A stretch of DNA of 64,000 nt from Pseudomonadota bacterium (lineage in GTDB: Bacteria > Pseudomonadota > Gammaproteobacteria > Eutrophobiales > Eutrophobiaceae), in the NCBI GenBank assembly GCA_013112535.1, contig JABFGI010000002.1, positions 1 to 64,000 on the forward strand, read 5' to 3'. The notes beneath the pieces were generated by a model that saw only the letters and a list, made by a program, of their open reading frames with translations, was not told where the DNA came from and did not search any database. Each line of letters starts with the position of its first letter. Within the stretch, counting starts at the first letter, position 1. Position numbers and translations under genes: made by a program. Shown piece after piece: positions 38,901 through 46,411 of the stretch.

Positions 38901-39764
38901 AACTGAACCAATACCTTCTCCAAGAATGGTGCCGTCACCTTCTTTAGCAAACGGACGACTATTACCGGTTGGTGATAAGGCAGGTGTTTTACTAAAACAC
39001 ATATACATAAAGATATCGTTGAAGGTATCAACACCACCGGTAATCGCCATATCAACTCGACCGGAAGTGAGTTCCATAGCGGCAAGATGTAATGCACTTA
39101 ATGAACTGGCACAGGCTGCATCAACAACACAGTTAGTTCCACCAAAATCAAAACGATTAGCAATACGACCGGCGGCGACATTACCTAATAAACCGGGAAA
39201 GGAATTTTCCTGCCAGGGTACATAGCCATCGGCAATACGTTGAACGACATCCTCTGTTGTTTCCGGATCAATACCGGCATCGGCTAATGCTTTACGCCAA
39301 ATCGGATGACCGAGTCTTGCACCTAATGGAATGACTAATTCCAATGTGCCCGTTACACCCATGATGACGCTGGTGCGATCACGATCAAATTCACGACCAT
39401 CACCGGCATCTTTAGCGGTTGAATAATTTGCATCTAATAACGCCTGACGCGTTGCGACCATGCCTAACAATTGTGTAGTGTCTGTTGCTTCAATATTGTT
39501 TGGACTTAGTCCGTACAACAATGGATTAAAATCTTGCGCATTAATAAAACCACCACGTTTTGCATACGTCATGTCCGGCGCAGTTTTATCTTCATCAAAA
39601 TAATCAGACGGATTCCAATGTGACTCTGGAATGTCTGTTATTGCATCAACACCTTCACGAATATTGGTCCAATACTCCTGCGGGTTATCTGCTTTGGGAA
39701 ATAGACAGCCTATTCCAACAATAGCTAATGGTGTTATTTTATTTTTATTTTCTTTCTTGGACAT
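32955..39764 (-). CDS. pfaA: PfaA-like iterative synthase: KS-AT-4xACP-KR-DH
   Basis: 2269 residues. Ketosynthase (Cys218 in DAACASSLSAL, EAHGTGTSVGDA, MIGHTKAAAG), malonyl/acyl transferase (Ser683 in GHSYGE), and a Gln-rich helical linker (about 1005-1070) come first. Four tandem ACPs have LGIDSIKR motifs with pantetheine Ser1139, 1238, 1333 and 1428. A ketoreductase follows (ISGGARGVTADVA near 1700, YTAANE near 1885) and a C-terminal PKS-type dehydratase hotdog (HPFLKSHVMNGLAVLP near 1999). It builds the carbon chain together with the PfaC-like protein and PfaD. Four ACPs is on the low side for PUFA synthases, which commonly carry five or more. The pfaD gene ends 14 bases upstream. Confidence 0.93.
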   Translation of the reverse strand: MSKKENKNKITPLAIVGIGCLFPKADNPQEYWTNIREGVDAITDIPESHWNPSDYFDEDKTAPDMTYAKRGGFINAQDFNPLLYGLSPNNIEATDTTQLLGMVATRQALLDANYSTAKDAGDGREFDRDRTSVIMGVTGTLELVIPLGARLGHPIWRKALADAGIDPETTEDVVQRIADGYVPWQENSFPGLLGNVAAGRIANRFDFGGTNCVVDAACASSLSALHLAAMELTSGRVDMAITGGVDTFNDIFMYMCFSKTPALSPTGNSRPFAKEGDGTILGEGIGSVILKRLDDAKRDNDKIYAVLRGIGSSSDGRGNAIYAPSSAGQTKALWNAYREADVTPRSIELVEAHGTGTSVGDAVEATALSGVYSQDNEGETWCAVGSVKSMIGHTKAAAGVAGLIKTAMALKYKVLPPSIKVDEPLEIINPGTAPVYLNTVKRPWLKTLATPRRAALSSFGFGGSNFHCVLEEAEETKSDIEWDGQVLIIALSADSKEDLIKQLPEVSVLESWKDLRFFAYDSCQSFKNNAAHRLTLVIEKSNTVLNKLFGDVTKQLEASTETSWQRPDGVSYSSEKSPDNVAFVFPGQGSQYTGMCRDLACQFPQFLNALEESNHIFQEATGKETLGDVLYPIPVFSKADQKQQEETLRQTQNAQPAIGAVSLGALDVLNHFSVKAKAAIGHSYGELTALSAAGLYNAETLHRLSRIRGELMAAGEGDRGSMLAVVASYDQVDSLLKTNNIDLIIANHNSPTQVVLSGATDQVDAFSKIAKAEKIRAIKLPVAAAFHSSFVAEAAKPFAEALAQFEFGKNSYKVLSNTTTDAYPEDADAAKQLLANQLAAPVRFVEQVENLYADGFTTFVEVGPGKTLTGLINSILADKPVTTIAVDASVGKKQGQYDLALVLATLAVHEQEVELKKWDAACSELARPAKDAKPAMTIAISGANYTMPRKPRPASKPKPQPAVNVNTMTSEVKSNNSKQQNQQATSPVNTTVASSGLLQATQESILALQKMQEQTARLHQQYLEGQETAQKSIQSLLEQQQRLMSGQPLAVSVQQTTQVSAPVQVNTEIVKQEVQKTGAVQATPIKEIQETIQATPVQDEHPDVDINNLLLKVVSEKTGYPLEMLSLDMSLDTDLGIDSIKRVEILSALQEQLPWSQTVNPEELGTFQFLQHIVEFLAAGRPVGTTVTTSAEQTMTTTFQVDNNFAKVLLEIVSEKTGYPIDMLELDMNLDSDLGIDSIKRVEILSVLQEAMPELPTISPDELSQLETLRSITELFVSEQAVTSDFSASVSQTTNVISGFADTLLDVVSDKTGYPVDMLSLEMNLDSDLGIDSIKRVEILSTIQDQIPDLPSVSPDEMASLQTLKSIVDIFNVSSEALSSDQTTQENVASSDSNLSEVLLEVVADKTGYPVDMLNLEMNLDSDLGIDSIKRVEILSTLQDKMPELPTVSADNLAALQTLQQIIGYMNEQVVSGSKESPVTETKEENVESNKDSIIVRSVVRLADLEQAGSSRQKIEFNKDKEIWITEESGELAEQLAAVLKDQGYKIKLINNEQQISDELGALVICANAEADKQYLLNIFSLVQRCADQLKKSKGILASITTLGGSFGFENSLEGNPVQAGLYGIIKTADKEWPDVHCKSIDINQSSASVDLVQQELFLNGPLEVGLLNEQAREPILEEDTLSDVKQDKTLLNKDDFIVISGGARGVTADVAVKLAETYQCNLLLLGRSEEPKNEPEWLSSLTDAASIKKAIMENAEEKLRPTDLEKQYQSILANREIRNTIERIEQTGTNVEYASVDVTDTDAVSNVIDLARIELGNVTGIIHAAGVLADRLIEDKTEAQFESVYSTKVDGLQSLLAVTKNDNLKLIVLFSSTTARLGRKGQVDYTAANEILNKQAVLESQNRKDCKVLSVNWGPWDGGMVTPALKKLFAEEGVGVIGLKAGAEYLINEIESDGPVETVVLGESENLLQKIPLKNYSTLATESNDFSLSFEREVSVNTHPFLKSHVMNGLAVLPVAVIIEWFAHGALHSNPGMQFRGFDDFRVLKGVTLRADESIRLKIHAGNIIHKGDESIVSVELRSDDLLHASAIMILADSYESHVLPQLKALNEKYNKIQGEYYQNGQLFHGQALQGISEVTHCSDIGIVANVNAAPQPSAWMTQPIRSSWLTDPLVLDSAFQMMILWSFEDSGIPSLPVAIASYRQFQRSYPKDNTQIVIEVNDKTDHRANAAIEILDSKGELIALLDGYECVRDRSLQIAFKRNNLNLEIHQ
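35370..36437 (-). repeat. Tandem array of four ACP-coding repeats
   Basis: Four diverged units of about 285-297 bases encode the ACP domains of PfaA. Each unit has SEKTGYP or a close variant, then DLGIDSIKRVEILS. The serine codons lie at 36350-36348, 36053-36051, 35768-35766 and 35483-35481. Such arrays raise the productivity of PUFA synthases and can expand or contract by recombination. Confidence 0.92.
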
Positions 39765-39778
39765 AACTTTAAATATTT

Positions 39779-41497
39779 CTATAAATAATTCTTAATTGTT
39801 TCGTGCGTCATAGGATTAAATTGCGTTAATTCAACTGGAAGTTTGACGCCTTGTTTTTGTAATCCATTAATTCGAGATAAGACAGCAGCGCCAAATAAAA
39901 TATTCATCGCCACAGTTACTGCATCTCTATTATTTTTTTCTGATAAAAATGTGTCTCGCGTCCATTCATTAAACGCACCCATAGCTGGTCCACACCAGAC
40001 CTGATAATCCACTTGACGATCAGCAACGCCGGCATTCGCCCAACGTGAAGACAAACCCAGATACCAGCGAAAGATTAATGCCATTTTATGTTTCGGATCC
40101 TTATTCGCTTTTTCAACTTGTCCTGGATCGCGATCATTAAAAAATGTTTCTGTGTTTTGCCAAACTTCTTCTAATGACATTTTGAAAATTGTTTTTTCCA
40201 GATTTGCTTTCTCAGTTTCAGAAATTTCTTCTATCGATCCGTACTTTTTATAAATGTCATAAAGTTTATTACCACGCATTGCGAACATGGTGCCGCGTTT
40301 CAAAACTTGTAACTTCACGCCCATTTCAAACATATCAACTGCCGGAGCCATCGTGACATCAGCCTGTTCCGCATTCGCTAACATCTCTCTAACGATGTTT
40401 GATGAACCTGATTCTTTACAGGCTTGATTAACCGTACCGGTAACAATATAAGCCGCACCCATTGCAAACGCACCTAATGCTGAAGCGGGCGTTGCGATAC
40501 CTCCAGCAGCACCGACACGCAATGGTTTTTCATAACTGTATTTAGCCTGATACTGGTCACGTAGAGATAACATTGTTGGCAATAAGGTGATCGCAGGTCG
40601 ATTATCAGTATGACCGCCTGAATCAGCTTCAACAGTTAAGTCCTGTGCCATTGGAATTCCTTTGGCTAAGTCAGCTTCTTCTTGTGTAACCGCACCCTGC
40701 TCTACTAATTGATTTAATAATTTTTCCGGTGGTGGACTAAACCATTTACTGGCAAGCTCGACGCGTGATGCTTTTGCAATAATTCGATTGGGAACAACAG
40801 TGTTTCCATTAGTGTCTTTATGAATACCTTTAACTCGATAACGGACTACAGGCAAAGTCAGTTTCATATAGGCCGATGTTTCAACCAGCGTCACACCGTA
40901 TTTCAAATAAAGATCAACAATTGCATCTTCATGTCCTATTTCATTCGGACTATAAATAAGATTATAACAATGCGTTTTAGTGCCTAAGGAAGATTGTAAC
41001 CGCTGTATGGCTGTTTCTACTTCGGCTAATGACAATCCTGCAGCACCGAATGAAGCCAACATGTTTTCTTTTGCCAAAGCTTCAACTAATTCAACTGAAG
41101 CAATACCATTCGCCATTGAACCCGCCATATAGGGATAATCAATTTGATAATCATGACAAAAAGCTGGATCACCCAATGCAGCGATCGATTGAACGGGAGA
41201 AAAACCAAGTAGACGATGTTGTGTACTGTCTTGCTGATCGTTTAAAAATTGAATTGAACCACCTAATGCAATTGAGGCTTCAGATTGTTTCTCCACAATA
41301 CAAAATGGAACATCTAACTGACAAAGCAGCTCGGATAATTTTTGTAGCGGAAATAACTTCGCGTCATTATCTGATTGCCAAACATTTTGAGAATGACTAG
41401 GTGTTTCCGCCGAACGAGACGGGCTAATAATTTCTGGAATGGAACTCACTGTTTTAATCAATAATGCCTTCTGAACTGTTGTGGCGGGAAAGGACAC
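39779..41497 (-). CDS. pfaD: PfaD: trans-acting enoyl reductase of PUFA/secondary-lipid synthase
   Basis: 572 residues of the PfaD family, an FMN-dependent TIM-barrel enoyl reductase related to nitronate monooxygenase. Visible elements are YPYMAGSMANGIASVELVEA, the flavin-phosphate region RVGAAGGIATPASALGAF with MGAAYIVTGTVNQ, and the family-typical C-terminal part (DPKHKMALIFRWYLGLSS, VWCGPAMGAFNEW). The start is GTG at 41497. It is the first gene of the pfaD-pfaA-pfaC-oleA run and is divergent from the squalene synthase gene, so both biosynthetic blocks are read outward from the 235-base region 41498-41732. Confidence 0.93.
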   Translation of the reverse strand: MSFPATTVQKALLIKTVSSIPEIISPSRSAETPSHSQNVWQSDNDAKLFPLQKLSELLCQLDVPFCIVEKQSEASIALGGSIQFLNDQQDSTQHRLLGFSPVQSIAALGDPAFCHDYQIDYPYMAGSMANGIASVELVEALAKENMLASFGAAGLSLAEVETAIQRLQSSLGTKTHCYNLIYSPNEIGHEDAIVDLYLKYGVTLVETSAYMKLTLPVVRYRVKGIHKDTNGNTVVPNRIIAKASRVELASKWFSPPPEKLLNQLVEQGAVTQEEADLAKGIPMAQDLTVEADSGGHTDNRPAITLLPTMLSLRDQYQAKYSYEKPLRVGAAGGIATPASALGAFAMGAAYIVTGTVNQACKESGSSNIVREMLANAEQADVTMAPAVDMFEMGVKLQVLKRGTMFAMRGNKLYDIYKKYGSIEEISETEKANLEKTIFKMSLEEVWQNTETFFNDRDPGQVEKANKDPKHKMALIFRWYLGLSSRWANAGVADRQVDYQVWCGPAMGAFNEWTRDTFLSEKNNRDAVTVAMNILFGAAVLSRINGLQKQGVKLPVELTQFNPMTHETIKNYL

Positions 41498-41677
41498 AGC
41501 TTATTTATTTACATCCAATGATTCTGCTTGTAATGTGCGCGTCCTAAACGAGCCTAATTACTGAATAATATCACTTTTTTCGAACAAAACCTGTAGCATC
41601 ATGGCTTTGAAGCATTAAGATTCAGTGAAAATTTTTTCAAACTATGTACTGAAATAGCTATTACAGGCTTATTAAGT

Positions 41678-41706
41678 TTGGAATCAGGCATAATTTACAT
41701 ATATAT
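41678..41706 (+). promoter_or_regulatory. Candidate promoter for the squalene synthase operon in the divergent region
   Basis: TTGGAA (41678-41683), a 17-base spacer and ATATAT (41701-41706) lie 27 bases before the squalene synthase start. The whole 41498-41732 region must hold the promoters of both the pfa operon and the hopanoid operon. I saw no clear operator. Weak -10, prediction by eye. Confidence 0.3.
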
Positions 41707-41732
41707 CATTGTTTTTTATAAGATTAAAATAA

Positions 41733-42791
41733 TTGATGGAATCCAGAGACGAATTTAAAACTCAACTCGACGATATTGCGTATCAAAATGAGATATTGCA
41801 GCACGTTTCTCGTACTTTTGCGCTTACGATCCCGCAGTTGCCAGAACCACTATGCACAGTTGTGGGGAATGCCTACCTGTTATGTCGTATTGCCGACACG
41901 ATCGAAGATGATAAGAACATGTCTGCAGATCAGAAGAAATATTATGCCGAACTTTTCATTGAAGTCGTAATAGGAAATGAAAATCCAGAATCATTTGCCG
42001 AAGCTCTTTTCCCCTTGTTATCACCAACAGCAACTGAAGCAGAGCATGATTTGATCGCCAATACCACGCCAGTCATACGAATTACCCACAGTTTCAATGA
42101 GCGTCAACGTGCAGCGCTTGAAAGATGTGTAAAAATTATGGCGGATGGTATGGTGCTTTATCAGGATGCAGAAACCCTTGATGGCGTTGCCGATCAGAAA
42201 GATATGGATCAATATTGCTATTACGTTGCCGGTGTAGTCGGTGAAATGTTGACTGAACTATTTTGTGACCATTCGCCTGAAATCGATACAAAGCGGGATG
42301 AAATGATGAAACTAGGTGTTTCATTTGGTCAGGGATTACAAATGACCAATATATTGAAAGATATCTGGGAAGACCATGAACGCGGTGCTTGTTGGTTGCC
42401 GCGGGATATTTTTGAGAAACATGGTGTCGATATACGCCATAAAACACCGGGAAAAATGGGTGAAGGATTTAATGAAGCTTTAATTGAATTACTCGGAGTA
42501 GCTCACGCTCATACCGATAATGCCTTGCGCTATACGTTAATGATTCCGAAAAAAGAAAAAGGCCTACGTAAATTTTGCTTGTGGGCGTTAGGAATGGCGG
42601 TATTGAATCTGGAGAAAATCAGACAACATCCGCAATTCACACAGGGACATGAAGTCAAGATAAGCCGTCGCAGCGTTAAAATGACAATTTTTTTGACCAG
42701 TTTATTTGTCAGTCAAAATAAGGCGTTGACCACTCTTTTCAAATTTAGTGGACGTCGATTGCCTATGGCAAATATTCATGAGAAACTTTGA
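41733..42791 (+). CDS. sqs: Squalene synthase (farnesyl-diphosphate farnesyltransferase)
   Basis: 352 residues, trans-isoprenyl head-to-head condensing fold. The two diphosphate/Mg motifs are Asp55-Asp60 (ADTIEDD) and Asp210-Asp214 (NILKDIWED), with SRTFALTIPQLP at the N-terminus and YCYYVAGVVGEML in the middle. It joins two farnesyl diphosphates to squalene in one protein, unlike the three-gene HpnC-D-E route. The product is the substrate of the cyclase encoded 114 bases downstream. Phytoene synthase is the main alternative, but length and partner favour squalene. Confidence 0.92.
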   Translation: MMESRDEFKTQLDDIAYQNEILQHVSRTFALTIPQLPEPLCTVVGNAYLLCRIADTIEDDKNMSADQKKYYAELFIEVVIGNENPESFAEALFPLLSPTATEAEHDLIANTTPVIRITHSFNERQRAALERCVKIMADGMVLYQDAETLDGVADQKDMDQYCYYVAGVVGEMLTELFCDHSPEIDTKRDEMMKLGVSFGQGLQMTNILKDIWEDHERGACWLPRDIFEKHGVDIRHKTPGKMGEGFNEALIELLGVAHAHTDNALRYTLMIPKKEKGLRKFCLWALGMAVLNLEKIRQHPQFTQGHEVKISRRSVKMTIFLTSLFVSQNKALTTLFKFSGRRLPMANIHEKL

Positions 42792-42905
42792 TAAAATCAG
42801 TCATATACGACTATGGCACTGAAGAAAAAGGAAAAATTAAATTAGCTAGTAATATGCAAGTTTTACTCACTTAGATATTACAAACTAGCAAAATAAGAAT
42901 TAATC

Positions 42906-44855
42906 ATGACTCTTGATACAAATAACGATAACTCGCCCAATCAGACTCAGCAAGAGTCTCACCCGAAAAAGCCTGCCATTGATATAGACGATGCAATTTT
43001 AGCTGCCAAAAATAAATTACTTGAGCAACAGCATGATGACGGTCATTGGGTCTACGAACTTGAAGCCGACTGTACTATTCCTGCCGAATATATCTTGATG
43101 AATCACTTCGTCGACGAAATCGATGATGAAACAGAACAGAAAATTGCTCAATACTTGCGTGATCAACAAAATGAAGAAGGTGGCTGGTCACTGTATACCG
43201 GCGGTGATTTTGATATCAGTTGTTCCGTTAAAGCCTACTATGCATTAAAAATTATTGGTGACGACCCACATGAAGAACATATGGTTCGTGCAAGAAACAT
43301 GATTTTAAATCATGGTGGTGCCGCACGGAGCAACGTCTTTACCCGTATACTGATGGCATTATTTGAACAAGTCCCCTGGCGCGCAACACCGTTTATTCCT
43401 GCTGAAGTTATAATTCTTCCGAAATGGTTTCCATTTCATATTGATAAAGTCTCTTACTGGTCACGTACTGTCATGGTGCCGTTGTTTATTTTATGTACTA
43501 TGAAACCAAAAGCAGCTAATCCACGTGGCGTTGATATAAGAGAACTTTTTAGTATTCCACCTGAAGATGAACAACACTATTTTAAAGTAACTACACCTCT
43601 TACCCGCGCATTTCTAATACTTGATCACGTTGGTCGCGTGGCAGAAAAGATCGTACCCAAGTTTGTTCGTCAATATTCTATTCGCAAATGTGAACAATGG
43701 TTTCTTGCTCGTATGAATGAAGAATATGGTATCGGTGGAATTTTCCCTGCGATGGTTAATGTGTTTGAATCATTGGTTATTCTTGGTTACAAAAAAAATG
43801 ATCCAATACGAATTCAGGCACGACAAGCTATTGAAGCTTTATTAGTCAAACGTGGAAACACAATGTATTGCCAACCTTGTGTTTCACCAGTTTGGGATAC
43901 CTGCCTTGCCAGTCAGGCAATGATAGAAACGGAAACAGAAGAGAATGTTACAGCAGAAATCGAACACGCACTCGATTGGCTAAAAGACAGACAATTGAGC
44001 GATGAACCGGGTGACTGGCGTATTCCCAGACCAAATCTGGCTGGCGGCGGCTGGGCATTTCAATACAGTAATTATTATTATCCGGATCTGGATGATACTT
44101 CTATGGTTGCCTGGGCGATGCACAGAACCGGAAAAGAACAATATATAGAGCCTATTCAACGTGCTGCAAACTGGGTTGCCGGTATGCGTTCCACAGGCGG
44201 TGGCTTTGGTTCATTTGAAGTGAATAACACACAGTACTATTTAAACGCGATTCCATTTGCTGATCATGGTGCTTTACTAGACCCACCAACAGCTGATGTA
44301 ACCGGACGCGTTGTGGCATTACTCAGTCTTGCAGATAAAGAAAAGTATGTTTCGGTTATTAAAGATGCCATTAACTTTTTAAAATCAGATCAGGAAGAAG
44401 ATGGCTCCTGGTTTGGTCGCTGGGGCACAAATTATATCTATGGAACCTGGTCAGTCTTAACAGCACTTGAATTAGCTGATGAAGATCCAAATCAAGCTTA
44501 TATAAAAAATGCAATTGCCTATTTACAGGATATGCAAAATGAAGATGGAGGTTGGGGTGAAAGTAATGACAGTTACTACCCGCCAAAACATCGGCGTCCT
44601 TTCGAAAGTACAGCTTACCAGACAGCATGGGCATTATTATCTTTGTTGGCTGTTGGTGAAGCTGAGACAGATACAGTCAAAAGAGGCATAAATTATTTAA
44701 TCTCTAACCAGACCAGTGATGGTCATTGGTATGATGATAGTTACACAGCACCAGGTTTTCCCCGAGTGTTTTATTTAAAATATCACGGTTACACAAAATA
44801 TTTTCCATTATGGGCGTTAGCTCGTTACAGAAACCTCTTACAGAATAAGGTTTGA
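42906..44855 (+). CDS. shc: Squalene-hopene cyclase
   Basis: 649 residues, a monotopic membrane class II triterpene cyclase. The protonating motif D-x-D-D is Asp394-Leu-Asp396-Asp397 (PDLDDTSMVAWAM). Several QW repeats are visible (QNEEGGWSLY, GDWRIPRPNLAGGGWAFQ, QEEDGSWFGRWG, QNEDGGWGES, QTSDGHWYD). It converts squalene into hopene or diplopterol. The first ~30 residues are polar and look like a short unstructured leader. Its stop overlaps the hpnG start, indicating coupled translation. Confidence 0.97.
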   Translation: MTLDTNNDNSPNQTQQESHPKKPAIDIDDAILAAKNKLLEQQHDDGHWVYELEADCTIPAEYILMNHFVDEIDDETEQKIAQYLRDQQNEEGGWSLYTGGDFDISCSVKAYYALKIIGDDPHEEHMVRARNMILNHGGAARSNVFTRILMALFEQVPWRATPFIPAEVIILPKWFPFHIDKVSYWSRTVMVPLFILCTMKPKAANPRGVDIRELFSIPPEDEQHYFKVTTPLTRAFLILDHVGRVAEKIVPKFVRQYSIRKCEQWFLARMNEEYGIGGIFPAMVNVFESLVILGYKKNDPIRIQARQAIEALLVKRGNTMYCQPCVSPVWDTCLASQAMIETETEENVTAEIEHALDWLKDRQLSDEPGDWRIPRPNLAGGGWAFQYSNYYYPDLDDTSMVAWAMHRTGKEQYIEPIQRAANWVAGMRSTGGGFGSFEVNNTQYYLNAIPFADHGALLDPPTADVTGRVVALLSLADKEKYVSVIKDAINFLKSDQEEDGSWFGRWGTNYIYGTWSVLTALELADEDPNQAYIKNAIAYLQDMQNEDGGWGESNDSYYPPKHRRPFESTAYQTAWALLSLLAVGEAETDTVKRGINYLISNQTSDGHWYDDSYTAPGFPRVFYLKYHGYTKYFPLWALARYRNLLQNKV

Positions 44856-45562
44856 GCAAACTAGGCATCATTGCGGCCCTGCCTGCTGAAGCAGCCTGTT
44901 TACATGAAAAAAAACTAACCGTTGGCTCACCAATAGAAATCCAGCAAGATATTTTCCTGTGTTTATCCGGCATGGGTTACGAATCAGCCGGAAATGCTGC
45001 TAAAAAATATCTGGATTTAAACATCGACGGTTTAATCAGTTGGGGTGTTGCCGGCGCACTGGAACCATCACTCAATTCCGGTGATTTGGTTTTAGCCAGA
45101 TCAATAATTAGTCAGAATAAAAATTTTCAAACATCAGCTCAATGGACCAACAAATTACTGACTCATTTTCAGGAAAATAATAAGCTTTTAAACACTGATA
45201 TTGCATCAAGTGAAGAAGTTTGTGCATCAATCGCTGACAAAAATAGCTTATTTAAAGCAACAGGTGCCACAGCTGTTGATATGGAAAGTGCCGCTATTGC
45301 AGAAATTGCTTTGGCTAATAATCTCGACTTTTTGGTTATCAGGGCTATTGCCGATAAAGCTAACACATCGATTCCCGAAACTGTGTTGAAACACACTGAT
45401 AATCTGGGTAACCCCAAAGTATTAAAGTTCGTAATTTCCTGTATTTTTAAACCATCACAAATTAGTGAACTAGCAATATTGGCAAAAAGCTACAAAACAG
45501 CGTTGAAAAGACTAAATGATATAGCTCCTGACTTGAAAAGTAGCGATTTCTTTTATGTTTAA
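44852..45562 (+). CDS. hpnG: HpnG: adenosylhopane nucleosidase (MTA/SAH phosphorylase fold)
   Basis: 236 residues starting with TTG at 44852, overlapping the shc stop. It has the nucleoside phosphorylase fold: LGIIAALPAEAACL, GMGYESAGNAAKKYL, SWGVAGALEPSLNSGDLV and VDMESAAIAEIA, where the Glu binds ribose. HpnG removes adenine from adenosylhopane, which HpnH makes, to give ribosylhopane. No hpnH is in this window, so it must lie elsewhere if the side chain is made. A true MTA/SAH nucleosidase is the alternative, but position directly after shc favours HpnG. Confidence 0.88.
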   Translation: MSKLGIIAALPAEAACLHEKKLTVGSPIEIQQDIFLCLSGMGYESAGNAAKKYLDLNIDGLISWGVAGALEPSLNSGDLVLARSIISQNKNFQTSAQWTNKLLTHFQENNKLLNTDIASSEEVCASIADKNSLFKATGATAVDMESAAIAEIALANNLDFLVIRAIADKANTSIPETVLKHTDNLGNPKVLKFVISCIFKPSQISELAILAKSYKTALKRLNDIAPDLKSSDFFYV

Positions 45563-45621
45563 TCTGATCGTTTGTTATAAAATCCAGCCTGATTTAACAA
45601 TGCCCATGAAAAATAATTGAT

Positions 45622-46368
45622 ATGAAAATTAGCAACGCACAAATTGAAGAATTCAAATCCACCGGGTTTCTCGTAATTCGTAACTTGTATGATGCAGAGA
45701 GAATGAAAGAAATAACAGTCTGGACCGAAGAAGTCACAAATTACCCGGAAGTTCCAGGAAATGTCATGATGTATTTCGAACAAAGCAAACTGGATCAGGA
45801 TAAAAGAATTATTTCACGTATAGAAGATATAGAACCTTTTCATCAAGGATTCAGTGAACTTTTTATGCATGGTGAAATTCAACAAATTACTTCTCAGCTT
45901 TTTGATGACAGCGCTATTCTTTTTAAGGATAAAATTAATTTCAAGATGCCCGGCGCAGATGGTTTCAAGGCACATCAGGATGTTCAGGCGGGTTGGGATC
46001 GTTATGCTAAATTACACATCACTGCTTTAGTTAGTGTTGATGCTTCTACCATTGAAAATGGCTGTCTGGAAGTTGCCAATGGCTTTAATAATAAAGGTCT
46101 TATTGGTGAGCAGTGGGCACCATTAGAAGAAGATGGTCTGGATTATGTCGCATTACCAACAGAACCTGGCGATGCTGTATTTTTTGATTCTTACGCACCG
46201 CATCGTTCTAAACCAAATCTGACTAATGATAAACGTCGCGTTCTTTATGTTACCTATAATGCAGCAGCAGAGGGAGATCATCGTAGACAATACTATGATG
46301 ATAAGCGTCTAAGTTATCCACCTGATGTCGAACGTGAAACTAACAAAGAATACGTTTTTAGAGTCTAA
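45622..46368 (+). CDS. PhyH-family Fe(II)/2-oxoglutarate dioxygenase inside the hopanoid operon
   Basis: 248 residues of the phytanoyl-CoA dioxygenase family. The iron triad is visible as His118-x-Asp120 (KAHQDVQAGW) and His194 (YAPHRSKPN), with the 2-oxoglutarate-binding Arg at 205 or 206 (DKRRVLYVTYN). Such enzymes hydroxylate an unactivated carbon. The C-terminal part (VFFDSYAPHRS, EGDHRRQYYDDKR) also resembles dioxygenases of aminoalkylphosphonate breakdown, yet no phosphonate gene is nearby. Lying between hpnG and hpnN (59- and 43-base gaps, same strand) it is a candidate hopanoid-hydroxylating enzyme, for example of the side chain. That role is inference. Confidence 0.85.
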   Translation: MKISNAQIEEFKSTGFLVIRNLYDAERMKEITVWTEEVTNYPEVPGNVMMYFEQSKLDQDKRIISRIEDIEPFHQGFSELFMHGEIQQITSQLFDDSAILFKDKINFKMPGADGFKAHQDVQAGWDRYAKLHITALVSVDASTIENGCLEVANGFNNKGLIGEQWAPLEEDGLDYVALPTEPGDAVFFDSYAPHRSKPNLTNDKRRVLYVTYNAAAEGDHRRQYYDDKRLSYPPDVERETNKEYVFRV

Positions 46369-46411
46369 TTAAAAAAATAATTATTATTTTATCTATTCGG
46401 AAATCGTATAC

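Noticed and set aside
39779..41497. Nitronate monooxygenase
   Set aside because: It is much longer than those enzymes and has the PfaD-specific C-terminal part; it leads the pfa operon.
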